64,000 nucleotides of DNA from Luscinia megarhynchos (GCA_034336665.1 CM067568.1:15285983-15349982), one strand, 5' to 3'. Counted from the stretch's first letter, positions 1-13,175 are shown. Program-made: numbers and translations. Notes: generated by a model not told the origin, from the sequence alone.

Positions 1-1609
1 ATCCCATTTACCACAAACAATTACATTTTGAATATATTTGTCTTTTGTGACAGGAAAAAAAAAAAAAGCTAAACAAAATTTCCAACCCTTTCAAGCAATG
101 ACTTCATGTTTTTGTAACACTTTTCAAGGTGAGAGATGCACCAAAATAAAATTCTGACTTTGCCCAGCCCCTGAAACTGCTTGGAGCCAAGGATGTTGTC
201 AAAGAAACTGGTGGATCCAAGAGTGTTGATGGGTCTGAACTGTACAAAAATACTTGTGCCAGCAAGTGAGGTTTGCCCCTTCTTTCCTGGCTGATCATGC
301 TGCAGAGCACACCCATCAAGGGGCTGAGGCACAGAGCCAGGAGCCAAAAGTGGCCAGGTGACCTTGAACAAGCATCAGATTCAGCAGGGGCTCAAAGGGC
401 TGCAAGGGAGCCAGGAGAGGGGCTACTTGACCTGACACTGGCCATGGGGGGTAAATAATGCTCCTTCCCAGCAACCCCCACCCTTTTTTTCCAGTAGTTT
501 TTCATCCACGTTCAGTTCTCAGCTGTACATCTGACTCTTCGTAAATTCCAAAAATTGATCCATTCAGGCCATGAGGGTTGAGGGAAAGAAAAGGGTCAGC
601 AGATAGCAGGCGAGCCAGCTGCTGTGTTTATGTAGGGTGAGGTTGCCAAATAGCTGCTGAGGGATGGGACAGTGGTGTGGCAGTCATTTTTCCTTCAGCA
701 GAGCTGGCACACGTAGACAGAACATATCCAGACTTGCACTTGAGAGCTTCCAGGATTCATTGGCCCTGACATCTTCTGCCAGAAATAGAGATGTTCTGGA
801 AACCACATCCCTGTCAAAAGGCCATTACTGTACCACCTTGGCTCTGCAATGTGGCTCTGCTCCTTTCTGCTGCCCTTTCCCATGCCAGACACCTATCCCA
901 TCTCCTGCCAACTGCTCAGGAGCCATCCGTGTGCCTTCTCAGCCACAACCAAGAGTGACTGGGATCAAAGCAACAATTAGGGTAAGGCTTTTTCAGGCTG
1001 GTTTGAAAGTTCAGGTTCTGTGATGGTAGCAGCTTCTTGAGCCATTAAAAATAATCAGGATTCCTGAATCTGACATGTTTTGCTTGCACAACTCTTATTT
1101 ACACTACAGGGGAAAGTAGTTCTTTGTTGAACACAAAATATATCTGGTAAAAACTTTTTGGGGGAGTGGTAGAGAACTCAGTCAGCCACCAACCCCACTG
1201 GAGGCAGGAAAAGAAAATGTCCAATAGACACTGACACCAAATTTTCTGGGGTCGTTTTGTGTGCTACCTGCTCAGTGGAAACCCCAATGAAAAACAGGGA
1301 AGTGTACAATTCTCATAAGAACACGAATTCCACATTACATAAGAGCAAATGTCCAAGCAATGCAGTATTTTGGATGTGACAATAACTGGTAACAGATACT
1401 CAAGGATGAATGTAAAGAACAGGGCATGGACTGATATTTAGCCTCTAGGAAACAGCAGAGACCAAACAAAATAGGTGTCTGTGTCTCTTAGAGATACCAA
1501 GGCACATGAGGGAACCTCCTTCTACCCTGCAAAAAACTTTAAAAAAAAAGTCACTGGGGGAATGTGCCCAGTGGAAGTGAAGAAAACATTATAAATGACT
1601 TGGAGCCTG
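1..1609. other. Non-coding DNA, no gene seen
   Basis: Unique-looking sequence of mixed composition. It holds a 13-base A run near position 55 and scattered short frames of at most about 120 codons on both strands. None has a recognisable domain, a codon pattern I trust or paired splice sites. Nothing here resembles a repeat family that I know. Confidence 0.55.
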
Positions 1610-1680
1610 CCTCCCACTAACCACGGGGCAAGACATTTCATCTAGCCCGTGCCTCGGTTCCCACCATGACATAGAGATGT
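1610..1680 (+). repeat. MIR SINE remnant (tail half)
   Basis: The stretch contains GGGCAAGACATTTCATCT followed by GTGCCTCGGTTCCCACCATG. This follows the order of the conserved part of mammalian and sauropsid MIR elements, in which GGGCAAGTCACTT and CTCTGTGCCTCAGTTTCCCCAT occur in sequence. Only about 70 bases are recognisable and many positions have changed. It is an old, dead CORE-SINE fragment. The call rests on remembered consensus, so a chance match is possible. Confidence 0.55.
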
Positions 1681-3638
1681 TGCATCACTGCAGGATGGAG
1701 AAAGGAAACCATGTCATGACTGACAAATCCTGAGGTGTGAGGGATGAGGACCAGATGGGACCACTCCAGATGGGTAGGCAGTACTGGCGTCCCCTCTCAG
1801 CCGCTTTCCCTTTGGCGTCTGGATCTGAGTCCCAGTGTCGTGGAAGCATTGCAAAGACTTTGTTCATTACACAAATAACTCCTGACTGCATTCATTGTAC
1901 ATTATTTCCCTTCCCTTACTCACTATTTCTTCAATTTAAGAAAGATAAAAACAGCTGCCCTTGTCCAGGCAAGAGAATACCAGACTTTCAGCATCCAGTC
2001 AAAAGAGTGAATCATGTTTGGACTCAAGTTGCTATTAATCTGGGGCTGAAACTTGTCTGGAGGAATGATTCAACTGAGTGTGCACAGGGGTAAATTCAGG
2101 AAGTTCCTCAAAGCACCTGAGCACGTAGAGGGAAAAGACATCTAATAAATGGACCCCATAAACATTTCACTGGGCTGTAAGATCAGACGTGATTAAATGG
2201 CACAAGAATCTGAGATCTCCCTACCCAGCTCTTACTGGGTAACAAGAGTTAGGTGTGCTGCAGATGAGAAAAGAGGGTTTTTCTTCCTCCCAGCTCAATA
2301 AAAGCAGGGTTTATATATGCAACATATCAGATTTGAGCATCTTACACTTAAATCTAACACCCAGAGCATATGGAGTGAGCCCCAGGCTCTGCCCAAATTG
2401 CTTATAAGTAAGACAGGCAAAGGGAGAAGTGTTGCTAAGTGAGGAGCTGAAGCATACATGGGGCTTCAATGCTTTCAGCAAGGGCGATTTGGGGTCCCAC
2501 ACCCTGTCCCTCACTGCCACAATGGGAGCACTGGCCACCCTACCAGCACCAGGTCCCCTGCAGCCATACACCAACAGCATCTCTGCAGATGCTGCTGGAT
2601 CTACAGACCCCTACTAGCCCTCTCCCTCTGTGGGAAACCATCCTGACTAAATAAATGTATTTATTTGCTCCTGATGTTGGAAGTTGAGCAGTTTGCACCT
2701 TGCTGATAGATAGGGAGGGATCACAAGGCCTGGAGAGCCAAACCATTTTCTAAATTGTAACCTATTTGCGTCACTGCTAGACCCCTTTCTCCCCAAAAGG
2801 AAAAGGGGCACCAGATTAAATTCATCCAGGTATTAGAGGAATCCCAGCTCTGCTATAGATAATACCAAGCATCACTTTCCGGTTTTAGGTGGACTATTCT
2901 AGGCGCTCCCAGAGCAGCGTGCCTCAACACCCCAAAATGCATCCTCTCTGCAGAGCATGCCAAGGTTAGCGAGCCAGCCCTGTGGTGACTGTGCAGGGGA
3001 GGACCCCAGCCAAGGCCCCCACACAACAGCATCTCTGTCTGAAACTACTCCAGCACTCAAGACCTGCCTTTGTTGAAGACGTTGTGGACAATCTCAGTGT
3101 GTTTGGCTCAATACAGAGGAATTAAAAGGAGTCTGAAAGTTGTTATAGATAAGGTCAGACATTCTAGGGAGGTCTTCCTGGCTTTAAAGTCTATGAACTT
3201 AAAGAAAGTAGCTATGAAGAAATTTAAGAGAATCTTCTGCTGCCTGTTCCATTTCTCATGATGGACATGCTTTGACAAAGACAATATTAATCTGTGCTGC
3301 CTGCTTTCATGTGCCTTGTTTCTTGAATTTTCCCTGAGATTTGGTCTGTATAAGCAAATATAGCAGCAATTCTCAAAGAGGGAAGAGTTAAGATCATTTT
3401 GACAGTGTACTGTCAAATTTCCTACTTTTCAGAAGTCTAAATTTGCATTAATTTTTCACATTGTGCTCAGGATTAATCCTCTATGCATTCTGGAATGAGA
3501 CACCATTAGGCAATGTTAACTTTGTGCTGAAGTTTTTTGGCATAAGGTGCTGTATGCTTTAATCTATTTGCAAATCAAAAGCCAATGCTTTGCACACTTC
3601 AGTGAAAAGCCAGAGGCAGCCTGCCCCACTGGAAAGGT
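1681..3638. other. Non-coding DNA with one short palindrome
   Basis: No credible coding sequence is visible. The only structure I see is a 20-base inverted repeat at 3398-3417: TTTGACAGT, then GT, then ACTGTCAAA. It places two TGACAG half sites head to head. A 102-codon minus-strand frame at 3108-3416 has no domain that I recognise. Confidence 0.5.
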
Positions 3639-3800
3639 CACCAGATTAGGACTCAAGGGAACTCTTCGAAGTTTTGCCACTGATTTACTGTTCGATCTTG
3701 GCCAAGTAATCTCTTTCCTTTGTGCCTCTAGTTTTCCTCCCATTCTTTGTGTTTTCTATTCAGGCTGCAGTTCTTTAGGGCAGGAGCAGCCCTCTCATTT
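3639..3800 (+). repeat. MIR SINE, diverged, with L2/L3-like tail
   Basis: The sequence runs ATTAGGACTC, TGCCACTGATTTACTGT, CGATCTTGGCCAAGTAATCT and TGTGCCTCTAGTTTTCC. This matches the ordered blocks of the MIR consensus: GGACTCAGGAGACC, TGCCACTGACTTGCTGTGTG, ACCTTGGGCAAGTCACTT and TGTGCCTCAGTTTCC. The following TTCTTTAGGGCAGGAGC resembles the CTCTTTGGGGCAGGGAC segment often found at the 3' end of L2/L3-type LINEs and of SINEs carrying such tails. This is the best preserved MIR in the window. It is non-coding and not mobile. Confidence 0.8.
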
Positions 3801-5339
3801 CGTGCTGGTCCTGTGTCTCAGAGCAGGCCCCCCTCTCCCAGCTGAAGAATTCCTACTACATCCCACCACAACACAAAGGGTTCAGAGCCTAAACAGTTCA
3901 AAAGAGTTTGGCTTTCATTGACAGGGTCTTCAGTCTCTCTCACATGCTTCCTTAACACAGAGCTTTTCAGAAGAGGTACTAGCCACCTACTGAGTGAGTA
4001 AATTCCCAGTCAAAGGGTTAAAATAACAAACTCCATTGAATAAAGAAGAGAAAGGTGTTTAAGAGGAACTCGGATCATATGGTAAACTAGGTATTAGTTA
4101 ATCAATAGTACTCAAAGGTGAAGGCCGTGTGGAGGAGCCAGAAATCATTGCACAAGTTAAGCAAAGTTTAGCAAGCCTGATTAAGCAAAGCGTTAACTAT
4201 TTTCTGTGAAAAGTTCCACCTTTCCTCTAACCTAGCTGTGGTAATAGATACCAATCTTCTCTGGGACTGACTCATGCATTAAAGGCTTCAGTGGAAGTTT
4301 TGAGACCAATCCATGGATAATACTTCTTTATTGTCCAGACAGTTCATATACTGCATGTTACATATAATTCTCCTATTCACTGGACTCTTGATCCAAACTC
4401 TTCTGGTAAAAGGGCTTGTGGGCAGTTTACTTTCTGTCCAATGACTTCATTGCAAAGGATTTTTTCTTCTCTGTTGAGCTTGCCATGTGCAAGCTTTCCT
4501 TCCTCTTGTTTCCCTCCTCTTGTTTCCCAGTTTCTGGAAATAATTTGTGGTTTGGAAATGGAAATGCCCTTGTAGGCTTCAAACTGCTTAAAGCCTGCCA
4601 TACCAGATGAGTTCATTGGATCCATCTAATCTGCTCTCCTCTTGCCATCCATGGCCAATACCTGCTGCTTCAGAGGACAACACAACTGCACAGTAGCTGC
4701 AGGACACTTCAGTTTAGACAGAGTCATTTCTCTGTGAGGAGCTGACAAAGCATCCACTTCCACCTTGAACTGCCCCAGGTTTTCTGAGAGGGTTTCTCGA
4801 GGCAGCAGCTAAGGGACAGAGACCCCCCACAAGGATAAAGAGACTTAAGGGGGACAAAGTACATTGGCACATATCAAAAAAGGGCTTCCCAAAACGTAGC
4901 ACAACAAACACAGATCAACCCCTTCCAGGACTGGCTTGGCTCGCTTCCCCTGTTCAAAGAAATTGGCAAGCAAATCTTTATTGTAAGAGACAGAACAGAA
5001 GCTGGAGGGGAGGTACTGAAATCTGGGGATAATTCACAAAATCCTGGCCTGTGGTGTAGAAGGAAACTAGTGTTGTGTATCTATAATTTGTATTTCTTTT
5101 GTTACTGCTGCTAGATTTAAGCAGATAGAAGCAACCTAACAATGATCACATCTCATTTCCAGCCAACACGATTCCTGGCTGCTTTTAAACTAATGGGAAG
5201 CAGGTATAAGCTAGGACAAACATTTTTTGGCTTGCTCATTCATGTCAAGATCATCTTGTGCCTTCACAAATATCCTACATATTGCAGCAGGATTCCCTTT
5301 TCAATTAAGTACAATTTAGTAAGATGAAGATACCAGATT
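3801..5339. other. Non-coding DNA with a 14-bp tandem duplication
   Basis: No supportable gene. At 4501-4528 the 14-base word TCCTCTTGTTTCCC occurs twice in direct tandem without a mismatch, which suggests a recent slippage event. The rest is AT-leaning unique sequence. Confidence 0.5.
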
Positions 5340-5935
5340 TGGTCTCCCAAAAGTCTGCCATTTTGGCCAAAGAGCACGACCAGAGCTCTCCAAGCCTGGC
5401 GACTCCATGGGCTCACGCCTTGTCTTTCGCCATGGCCAACAAGTAGCGTCAACGCCACGACGCTGGGCTTGGCCCTCTCTCCGTGAAGAGAACGGCCAGG
5501 AAGACCACCTGCCCTCGCCCCAGTGCGAGCTGGGCTCGCCCCCGTGCCCCCAAGGGGTGCACAGAGCCCAGGGCCCCGCTCCTGGGACGCGGGCAGCATC
5601 CAGCAGGAGCGGGTGCCCGTGGAAATGGTGGGATGCGTGGTGTTACATTGCCACCTTGTGGAGAGCTCCCACTGGAGACCAGTGGGGAAGATGGCTCCTG
5701 ACCAGGTGTGGGGCTGCCAGAGCCTCGCCCCACTGCTGCGTGCCCGTGGCTGGCCAAGCGCTGGTGCTGCGACCCAACGGGCCGCTGCGTGCTGCAGCCA
5801 TTTCCCCTCCAAGGGGTGAAGCACGGGAGCGCCACGCAAGGCCTGGAGGTCCTATGCATGGGCAACATCATCCCGTTGACCCAGCGCCTGGATTTGCAGG
5901 TTTGGCATTAAAGTTTTGGATAGGTGTTGCCAATG
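5340..5935. promoter_or_regulatory. Isolated CpG-rich island, possible promoter or LTR
   Basis: Composition shifts sharply here from AT-leaning flanks to GC-rich DNA. By hand count there are about 35 CpG dinucleotides in roughly 590 bases, far denser than on either side. Two YY1-like ATGGC motifs are present: on the minus strand near 5359-5366 (read as CCATTTTGGCC on the plus strand) and on the plus strand near 5690-5696 (AAGATGGCT). Frames of 140-197 codons are open on both strands, as expected for stop-poor GC-rich DNA, and none shows a known domain. ATTAAAG at 5907-5913, followed by about 80 bases of less GC-rich sequence ending near GTTATCACA, could be the R/U5 part of an LTR. I could not find matching target-site duplications. 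It may instead be the CpG-island promoter of an unseen transcript. Confidence 0.45.
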
Positions 5936-8900
5936 CGAACCAAGAGTCTGGTCCTAGCTCAGCCCGCAGGGTAGGAGTGTGTTATCACAGTTGTCAGTAA
6001 CTCTTGCAGTGCTGCTATCCACAAAAGAAGAGTATTGCTGTGCTCTGTGACTCAAAGCCCCCACAAGCTCAAGGAGAGAATGAAGGAAAATGTATTTCCT
6101 TTCATTAAGTGCAGAAGAAGCCTCTGGTGGCAATGCTTTTTATATTAGTGGTGTCCCCAGAGAGGTTCAAATACATAAACCCACAACATGCTCCTCCTGT
6201 TTGTGTGATGGAGTACTGTGTTGACAGACTGGAAGAGAATTACTGACAAATGCTACCATGTGGACTCTCACAGTGATGCCATGTATTGATTTCCATCTGG
6301 TGATGATGTGCACTTTTGCGATTGCCTTGACACTATTCTCCTCTTCAGAATCTGCAGACTGAGTTTTTGAGTGAAAAGAATTAGCATTGTTTATTATTTA
6401 CTCAGTACTAGAGGAGGTCTGCAACTTCATGGGCCCTTACAATTACAATGAGGAAAAAAAAATAATCACAGGTCCCTGTCCCAAAGCCCTTAGCAAGAAG
6501 AATTACCCGTGACAGAGAGAGGCAGGCAAACCCTGAGAAGATGGGCTCCATCCAAGAGAAAAACATATGACAAGTGACACACAGATAACTCCTTACTGCC
6601 TGAGCATCAATTTGAAGAACAGTAATGGCTCTACACGAGGTAAAATACATCAAGCACTGATTAGAGGGATCAAGCTGCTCTCCCAGGTTTTCCTCTGCCA
6701 GCATATCCTGCACTGTATCTGGGAGTAAATAAGAAAATCCCTCAGCTTTGGGAATTGTGGTAGATCACACAAGTATCTGAAGCGTGGGCTGAACTTTTCA
6801 AGACCCTGAGAGAGGGACAGTCTTTGATTTCAAGGAAATATGATATCTCCTCAAAGAAAGGGTCACATTCTTTGAAATGCAAGATATGGACAACTGAGGA
6901 GATGTTGGCCAACAACAACAGGACATGAATGCCAACATGTCCTGAGGGAATAAAGGCAGTAAATTTGAGTTCCAGAGGTTTGCCATGGGACTTTTGCTAA
7001 ACCCCATTTGCCAGCAAATTCAACGTCTCTTAGAAACAGACCTACAGAGGTGTGAAAATGTGCTGATACTCACGAGAAACACAGACTGTCACCTTTCTTT
7101 GAACAAAGGTTTATCTTGGTCAAGGCAATGGCATTAGTAGAGAATATTTGTTTTGCTCCAAGGTGTGTAATTTGATATCTCGTGAGACCTTAGTTTAAGA
7201 CACAAATACTCTGCAGCGTATGGAAATAGTAAGGCATGCACTAGACCTACCAAGATGTGCTTCAATGACAGCTTTCAACATATTGTTATTAACTGGGAAG
7301 CATTATCCTAAATAGGACCATTTATTAGCAAGATGCTTCCAAAAACCTGGCTATTAGTCCAATAAGGTTTAGTATTTTCACTAGGTGACACAAAATCTCT
7401 GATTTGCAGGTAGTATACAAATTACTGAGATAGTAAAGAAGAAAGAGAACAGGTTGCATTGGGGAGGGGGCTGCTTAAAGTAGAAGTACCTGCTTAAATT
7501 ATCACAATGTAATATGTGCATTTTACTAGAGGCAAGTATAACTTATCACACCTGGCAATAAAGGCTGAGATTCAACTCCACCCATCTCCTGCCCCTAAAA
7601 GGCATTTAAAGTAAGAGCATAGTTGGCCTAGGCTTCCTCTATAGCCAATGAAGAAAAGATGGCACCTCCAGCAGGAAAATCTGACTGAAGTTTGAAGGGC
7701 TGAAGCCAAGGCACTGTGTTTTAGGGTGAAAAATCTGTCTTGCAAATCTGTGCATAAAGAACATCAAAATTAACCACCTCAGCATGAGATCTCAGTGCAG
7801 TGTTTGGTGACTAACATGACACTCAGGTGTAAAAAAAAGGCTTTACCAAGTAGAAACAGAGAAGTGGTTTTGTCCCTGAGCTGACCACTATTAAACTCAT
7901 TAGAAGAATTGTATCTTCAGTCTTGGCATCCCCAGTTCAGGAAGCATATGGACATCTCAGCGTTCAAGTAAAGCCACAAAAATGACCTTGCAAGAGAAAA
8001 CAAGTCTTGCAATGCTACAAGTGTAAGCCTTTAATCTGCTGCAATTAGTCAAATGTGACTTGATATTTTTATATGTAGGTACTTTTGCATGGAAAAGATG
8101 CCTTACAGACTTTTCAAGTCTTGCACCAATAGACACAAAAAGATTCAGAGAGAACTCTGGCTGATGTTAAACAAATTCAACTGTGAAGCAGGATATGATT
8201 TCCTCTCTGTGCGGGTAGTTAATACTCGACATGTAATGAAATCACAAAACATTTGGAGTTTGTCAGACACAAACTGACATTTTAGCACTTTGGCACACAT
8301 GATTACATGGGAGTGCTTAGGTTTAAAAGCATGTGCTTGGACAGTTGCTGCAGAGCAGCTGATGCATGGTAACTCATCAGCTAAAGTTAACCTGTTCCTG
8401 GATCAATATCTTTCATAAAAACATTCACTCCACAGCACAAAACATTTTGCAACCTAACTATACCCAAGAGAAAAAATACAGAGATTCACCACAGTCTGTT
8501 CTTACCTAGGGATCAAAGAAATAGAAGCCTACACTAGAAATAATGGGATATTAAGAAGAGGAGACAAATGGAGTTGCACATCTCTATGTCAAAGCAGTAA
8601 AAGTCACATACAGAGGATGAGGGTGGACAGCTCCGTTACTCCAGGCTCTGTCTTCTGCACCAGAGAAGCTCCACATTCTTCTGAAAACCTCAAACTTCAT
8701 TTTGTGATTTAGATATTCTCATAAACACTAAAGTAATGTCAGCCTGAAGAAGCAGCTCTGATGGCTGGGATCTCTCCTTTGTTTGAGCCAGTGGTCTAGC
8801 AAAACCTAAAGGCATCTATTTCAATGGTGCATCCTCACAATTACCAGTATTACATGCTTCCCTCTGTTCTTGGGCTGCTTCTTAAGCCCCCCAAGCCCCA

Positions 8901-11900
8901 ACAAACCCTTCCCATTCTCCTCCTCCATGGCTGAGCCTCCAGCTTTATTTTGGGCAGCCTCAACAAAACAGTTCCACATTCACTACACATAAATCCATGC
9001 AAGTCGATCATGCAGGAGCAACATAAAATAAATGGAATTGAATACCAAGATGACACAGAGGAGATTGTACTTGAGTGTATTATTCATTTCCATAATTAAT
9101 TCATTACAATTTTTTCCTTCTTTCCCCTTATTTTTTTTTCCTTTATTTTTTTTTTCCCTTTCCCCCCCTTCAATTTATACAGAGCTGCAACACATTTTCC
9201 AGCCTGCTGTGCTGGAATGCTGCAGTGTCAAGGGACTTAGCAGTTAAATGTAAGACCTTGTTGTTGTATTGTGCACTGGGCCTTCGTCCTCAGGAAACCG
9301 ACAGCTCCAAGTTAGATAACAACTGGTAAATCATCATCTTTGCTAAGTCTTTGCAAAGGCAGGTAGGGGGGCCAGGAAGGAGCCTTCTTTAGAGTAGGAA
9401 AAGAAAGAAACATCTCTCTTAAGGGATTAAGAACTTCTCTGACCATCCATCTTTTAAGTTGCCTCCTAAATCTTTGTTTTTTTCTGATACCAGTGTTTCT
9501 TGACCTTTTTTTTTTTTTGAGTTGGGAGAAGATATCTTCTGAGAGCTCTCAGCAGGGTGGGAAGGGCAAAGGAGATGTGAATCAGAAAGAGGAAAGGATA
9601 CCTTTCCACAGGAGTGAGGGGGAAGAAATCCAGAAGCCAATTTCCTTTTGTACTTCAGCAATGATCATTCAGTATTCTCTAAGGGTTAACCTTGCCTGGA
9701 AAGCCCATGGGAGGAAGTGTGCACTGGTTGGTTGCAGGGACCGGATAAAATGACTTAATAGAACATGTTTTCTTTTCTAGCCCTGATTCCCATGATTTTG
9801 TAATAAGCCAACCTTGAATCAGCTAGCAGAATTTCCCTTCCATATTCTCTAACACTTCTCTAAATTCACCCTCATGCTTCTGGAATGGCCTGAAATTTCA
9901 CATTCTCCCCCAAGATGCAGAGAAAGCTGTTGACTTCACTCCCCTGCCTAGGAGACAATGCTGTGCTTCTCACACCTCTGCTCCAGCCCTGAGCAGTTTC
10001 TACCTCAACCCAGCTGATGTTCCATATGAGCACTGGTAACTCTTTTTTCCTACTTTTATTCATCTGTGTATGAAGTAATATAGTCCCATGGAGGCATGTT
10101 GATGCATGTAGAAGAGAAAAACAAAATACTTAATCCTAGCCAGATGAAAGGAAGGGAAAAAACAAAACAATAATCATGAGTTCTTCCACACTCCTGCTTG
10201 GTAAATTTTTCTTCAGAAGCCAGCTGTTTGACAGATGGCTTTAAAAGTGAAGTTGAGTTCACTGCTCTTAGATAGGCTGATGGTCTCATTCTGTTTGCTC
10301 TTTTTTGGTTTAGAAAACTGCAGAGACAAATGGATGGAAGTCACTCTTCTTCAGGTTCACAACTTCATTGCACAGCAAAAAACCCACTGCAGTGACTTAG
10401 GGGGTACTGAGGATAAACTGGCTAGATCTGAAAGCAAATTAGCATGGACAGGAGAGGCAAGTCTGGACAGGGCTTTTTCAATTGTCTTTCCTACTCTTGC
10501 AATGCCCACAAGCTTAACTTTTGTACGGTAGGAGTTCAGTGAGAACAAAGATTTCTGTCACCCTCAAAAATGATGTTATTCTGTGAGATCAGTAGGTTGT
10601 GGGGTTTTTTTCCAGTATCTCTGATTTCTCTTCATACCCCCCACCCCCTCCCTCCACACACTTCCTGCCATGTAGAAGAGAGAATTTCTAAACCTCCAAA
10701 CATTTTTTCAAGCCAGCAAATCTAGTTATATCAGTAACTATACTTAATTTCAATAGGATGTTCTGCTTTGGTCTTGGAACTTAAACTCATCAGGGTCCCA
10801 GACAGTGTCAGTCTCTGTTCTCTGCCCCTTCCATTACTTCCATACAGTTGGTCAGGCTCCTTACCCTCTTCATGGCCTCCTCCCATTCCTAAAAGTTGTC
10901 CTAACAGCTCTATTTCTTATGGAAACTCTGAATAACTTTCTCCACACCTTTCCTTGACCTCCTCCTCAGCAGTTTCCCCCACAATTCTGGTTGAAGGGAC
11001 AGTTAACCCTAACCACTCACGATAGCACCGACAGCCTCCTGCTCTTGGAGGCTGCTCTGCTCCCCACACCACTGTCTGTGGCTCACCTGAGGAGACCACA
11101 AGGCAGGAATATCAGCTTCATATGCATGCTCAACACACCATGAAGGTGCAAGGGGCTGCCCCCAGGTGTAAGAATCCTTTAGGTTCATATATTTACTGAC
11201 CACAGTAAGGTGAACCATCTCTTGGCGTAACAGTAGAAGAAAGGGACCATATCACTGGGTTTGCCTTCTCTCTTCAACCTGGCATTCAGTCCTGAACAAG
11301 CATCTTTCTCAATCTGATGCATCTTGTCCAGCTTTCTAGTCTTCTCAGAGCAAGGCCAATTATTTTGTGTTTGCATGTCATCTGTGCTTCCCAAAAGGCA
11401 GTTCTGGGTGGGTAAAGGACTAGCACTTGTTGTGGAGACAGAAGGGACAGAGAGCAGGAGAGAGGAAAAGGATGGCACACATAGTGAGTGTCTGTAGGAT
11501 TAAGAACAGACAAGGGTGGAGAATAATGGCAAAGACAGGGTGGAAAAGTCTGTCAGCACAGCCTGAATGGGTCTGTTTGCACAGTGTCATACAGGGACAC
11601 ATAAGAACTTTTGTATGGCAAGCCAACAGCATTCACTGCCCTCCAAGGAAAGACAACACCTGGTATGAGGGAAGACCACAGATCTGACATCCCTCTGGCT
11701 TTCACTGCACGCAGGATTTTTTAAACTGCAAGATATCTCTAATTTATTGGCCACTGGAATCAAGAAGACACTGAAGTGAGCCACCCCACACCCACACATT
11801 TTCTTTACATTTCCATACTCTAGTTCCAAAAGTCTCTCATAATTATGGAGAAAGAGACTGCAAATCTCTTCAAGAATATTATATGACACTGAAAGAGTTA

Positions 11901-12145
11901 TGACACAAGACATGTTCCTAGATGACACTTACCACACTTTTAAACTTATCCTCAGTACTAATAAATAACCCATTTTCTTGCTTGTGTGCTCTGATAGAGC
12001 AACCCTGATCAGCGAATCCTGGTTTTCCTTCAGTTGACCCACATACAGTTTACTGGATGAAAGTCTATTGCAAAGTAATGCAAAAGTTACATGGGATCAG
12101 CTGTGCTTAAAAGCTTTGTGAAAAGTGTATTTTCCAGGAAATGCC
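5936..12145. other. Non-coding DNA, about 6.2 kb
   Basis: No exon or RNA gene that I can support. Positions 6411-6510 carry GGTCCCTGTCCCAAAGCCCTTA, weakly like the GGTCCCTGCCCCAAAGAGCTTA segment of ancient L3/L2 LINEs. Positions 9111-9171 form a nearly pure pyrimidine tract with long T and C runs. Otherwise it is unique sequence with chance frames below about 115 codons. Confidence 0.5.
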
Positions 12146-12284
12146 TGAGATTAGCTCGGTTGGTGAGAGCATGGTGTTAATAATGCCAAGGTTGTAGGTT
12201 CCATCCCCACATGGGCCATTCACTTAAGAGCTGGACTCAGATCCTCGTGGGTCCCTTCCAACTCAGGACGTTCTGCGATTCTGA
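12146..12284 (+). repeat. TguSINE1-type SINE (tRNA-Ile head, CR1 tail)
   Basis: The head follows tRNA-Ile: a box A-like TAGCTCGGTTGG at 12152-12163, an anticodon region TTAATAA with AAT as anticodon, GCCAAGGT, a decayed box B GGTTCCATCCC at 12197-12207, and the acceptor-like GGGCCA at 12213-12218. It joins directly to a CR1 3' end: ATTCACTTAAGAGCTGGACT, then GTGGGTCCCTTCCAACTCA, then TTCTGCGATTCTG. This tRNA-Ile/CR1 chimera is the architecture of the passerine SINE family TguSINE1, which is copied by CR1 machinery. Box B has lost its CG (CGATCCC has become CCATCCC), so the pol III promoter is probably dead. It is not a functional tRNA gene. Confidence 0.9.
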
Positions 12285-13175
12285 AAGGTGAGACGAAGGT
12301 TCTTTAGCGTGCAAAGGATTTGCTCCAAAGCCCACTGAAGCTGCTGGAAGGCCTTAGGTTGATTCCAACAGTCTTTGGATCAAAACCAAGGGGGGAAGAA
12401 GTGGCGCCAGGCATAGAGGGTAACATAAAAGAAGGCACAGAAAGTAAAATTCAAATTTACAGACAGCACTGCAAGTTGTTGAAAGATATTGTTGTGGATC
12501 TGTTGTGTACATTGTGAAATGTCCCTGATCCAAACCTTGCCATCACACCATGATTCATACAGTGATACTACAAGTCACAGCACACGTTCCTCAACTAGGA
12601 GATAAGAAACTATGCCTCATAAGAAGGAACATCATCTCCTGTGTCCATGAGACAGTGCCTCTGCAGAGATAGCCAGTGTGCACCAGCTGTTATGTTTTTC
12701 ATCTGTTGTACTACACTGACATACTCATTTATTACAGCCCACTGCCATCAGATGCCAACAGCTGCAGCTCATCGCCTTACGGTTGTTTCTGATGAAGTGC
12801 TTTTCAGATCAGAATATGCCAATCTGTCAAACCCTAGACTTTTGATGGGGCAAGAGAGTTCAACCAACTCCCTCCAGTTTTAAATTCCACTTTTGTTTTT
12901 AAAATTAAACCACTGGTAATAAAAGAACAAAACACAAAGCAGAAGTCAATATTGAAATCAAATGTTTTAGCTGATGTTAGAGGAAAAGGATTCAGAACTT
13001 GGGTTTTCATTTTGCAAAAATTTTCAAAATTTTGGCTGTTGGCCCAAGTTTTAAACCCAGGTTCGGTTTAGGAAAAAAAAATCCTGAAAATGTTCGCAGG
13101 ATAGGAAAGCCATTTCCTGCCAACTCTATATTGGCTTACAGTTCTGACGCATGCAAGCTGGATTTGAATTAGCAG
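12285..13175. other. Non-coding DNA, nothing recognised
   Basis: Unique AT-leaning sequence. There is a short A/T-rich near-palindrome around 13010-13035 (GCAAAAATTTTCAAAATTTTGG). No gene, known repeat or RNA signature is visible. Confidence 0.5.

Noticed and set aside
12152..12218. Functional tRNA-Ile gene
   Set aside because: The tRNA-like head runs straight into a CR1 tail and its box B is mutated, so it is a SINE and not a tRNA gene.
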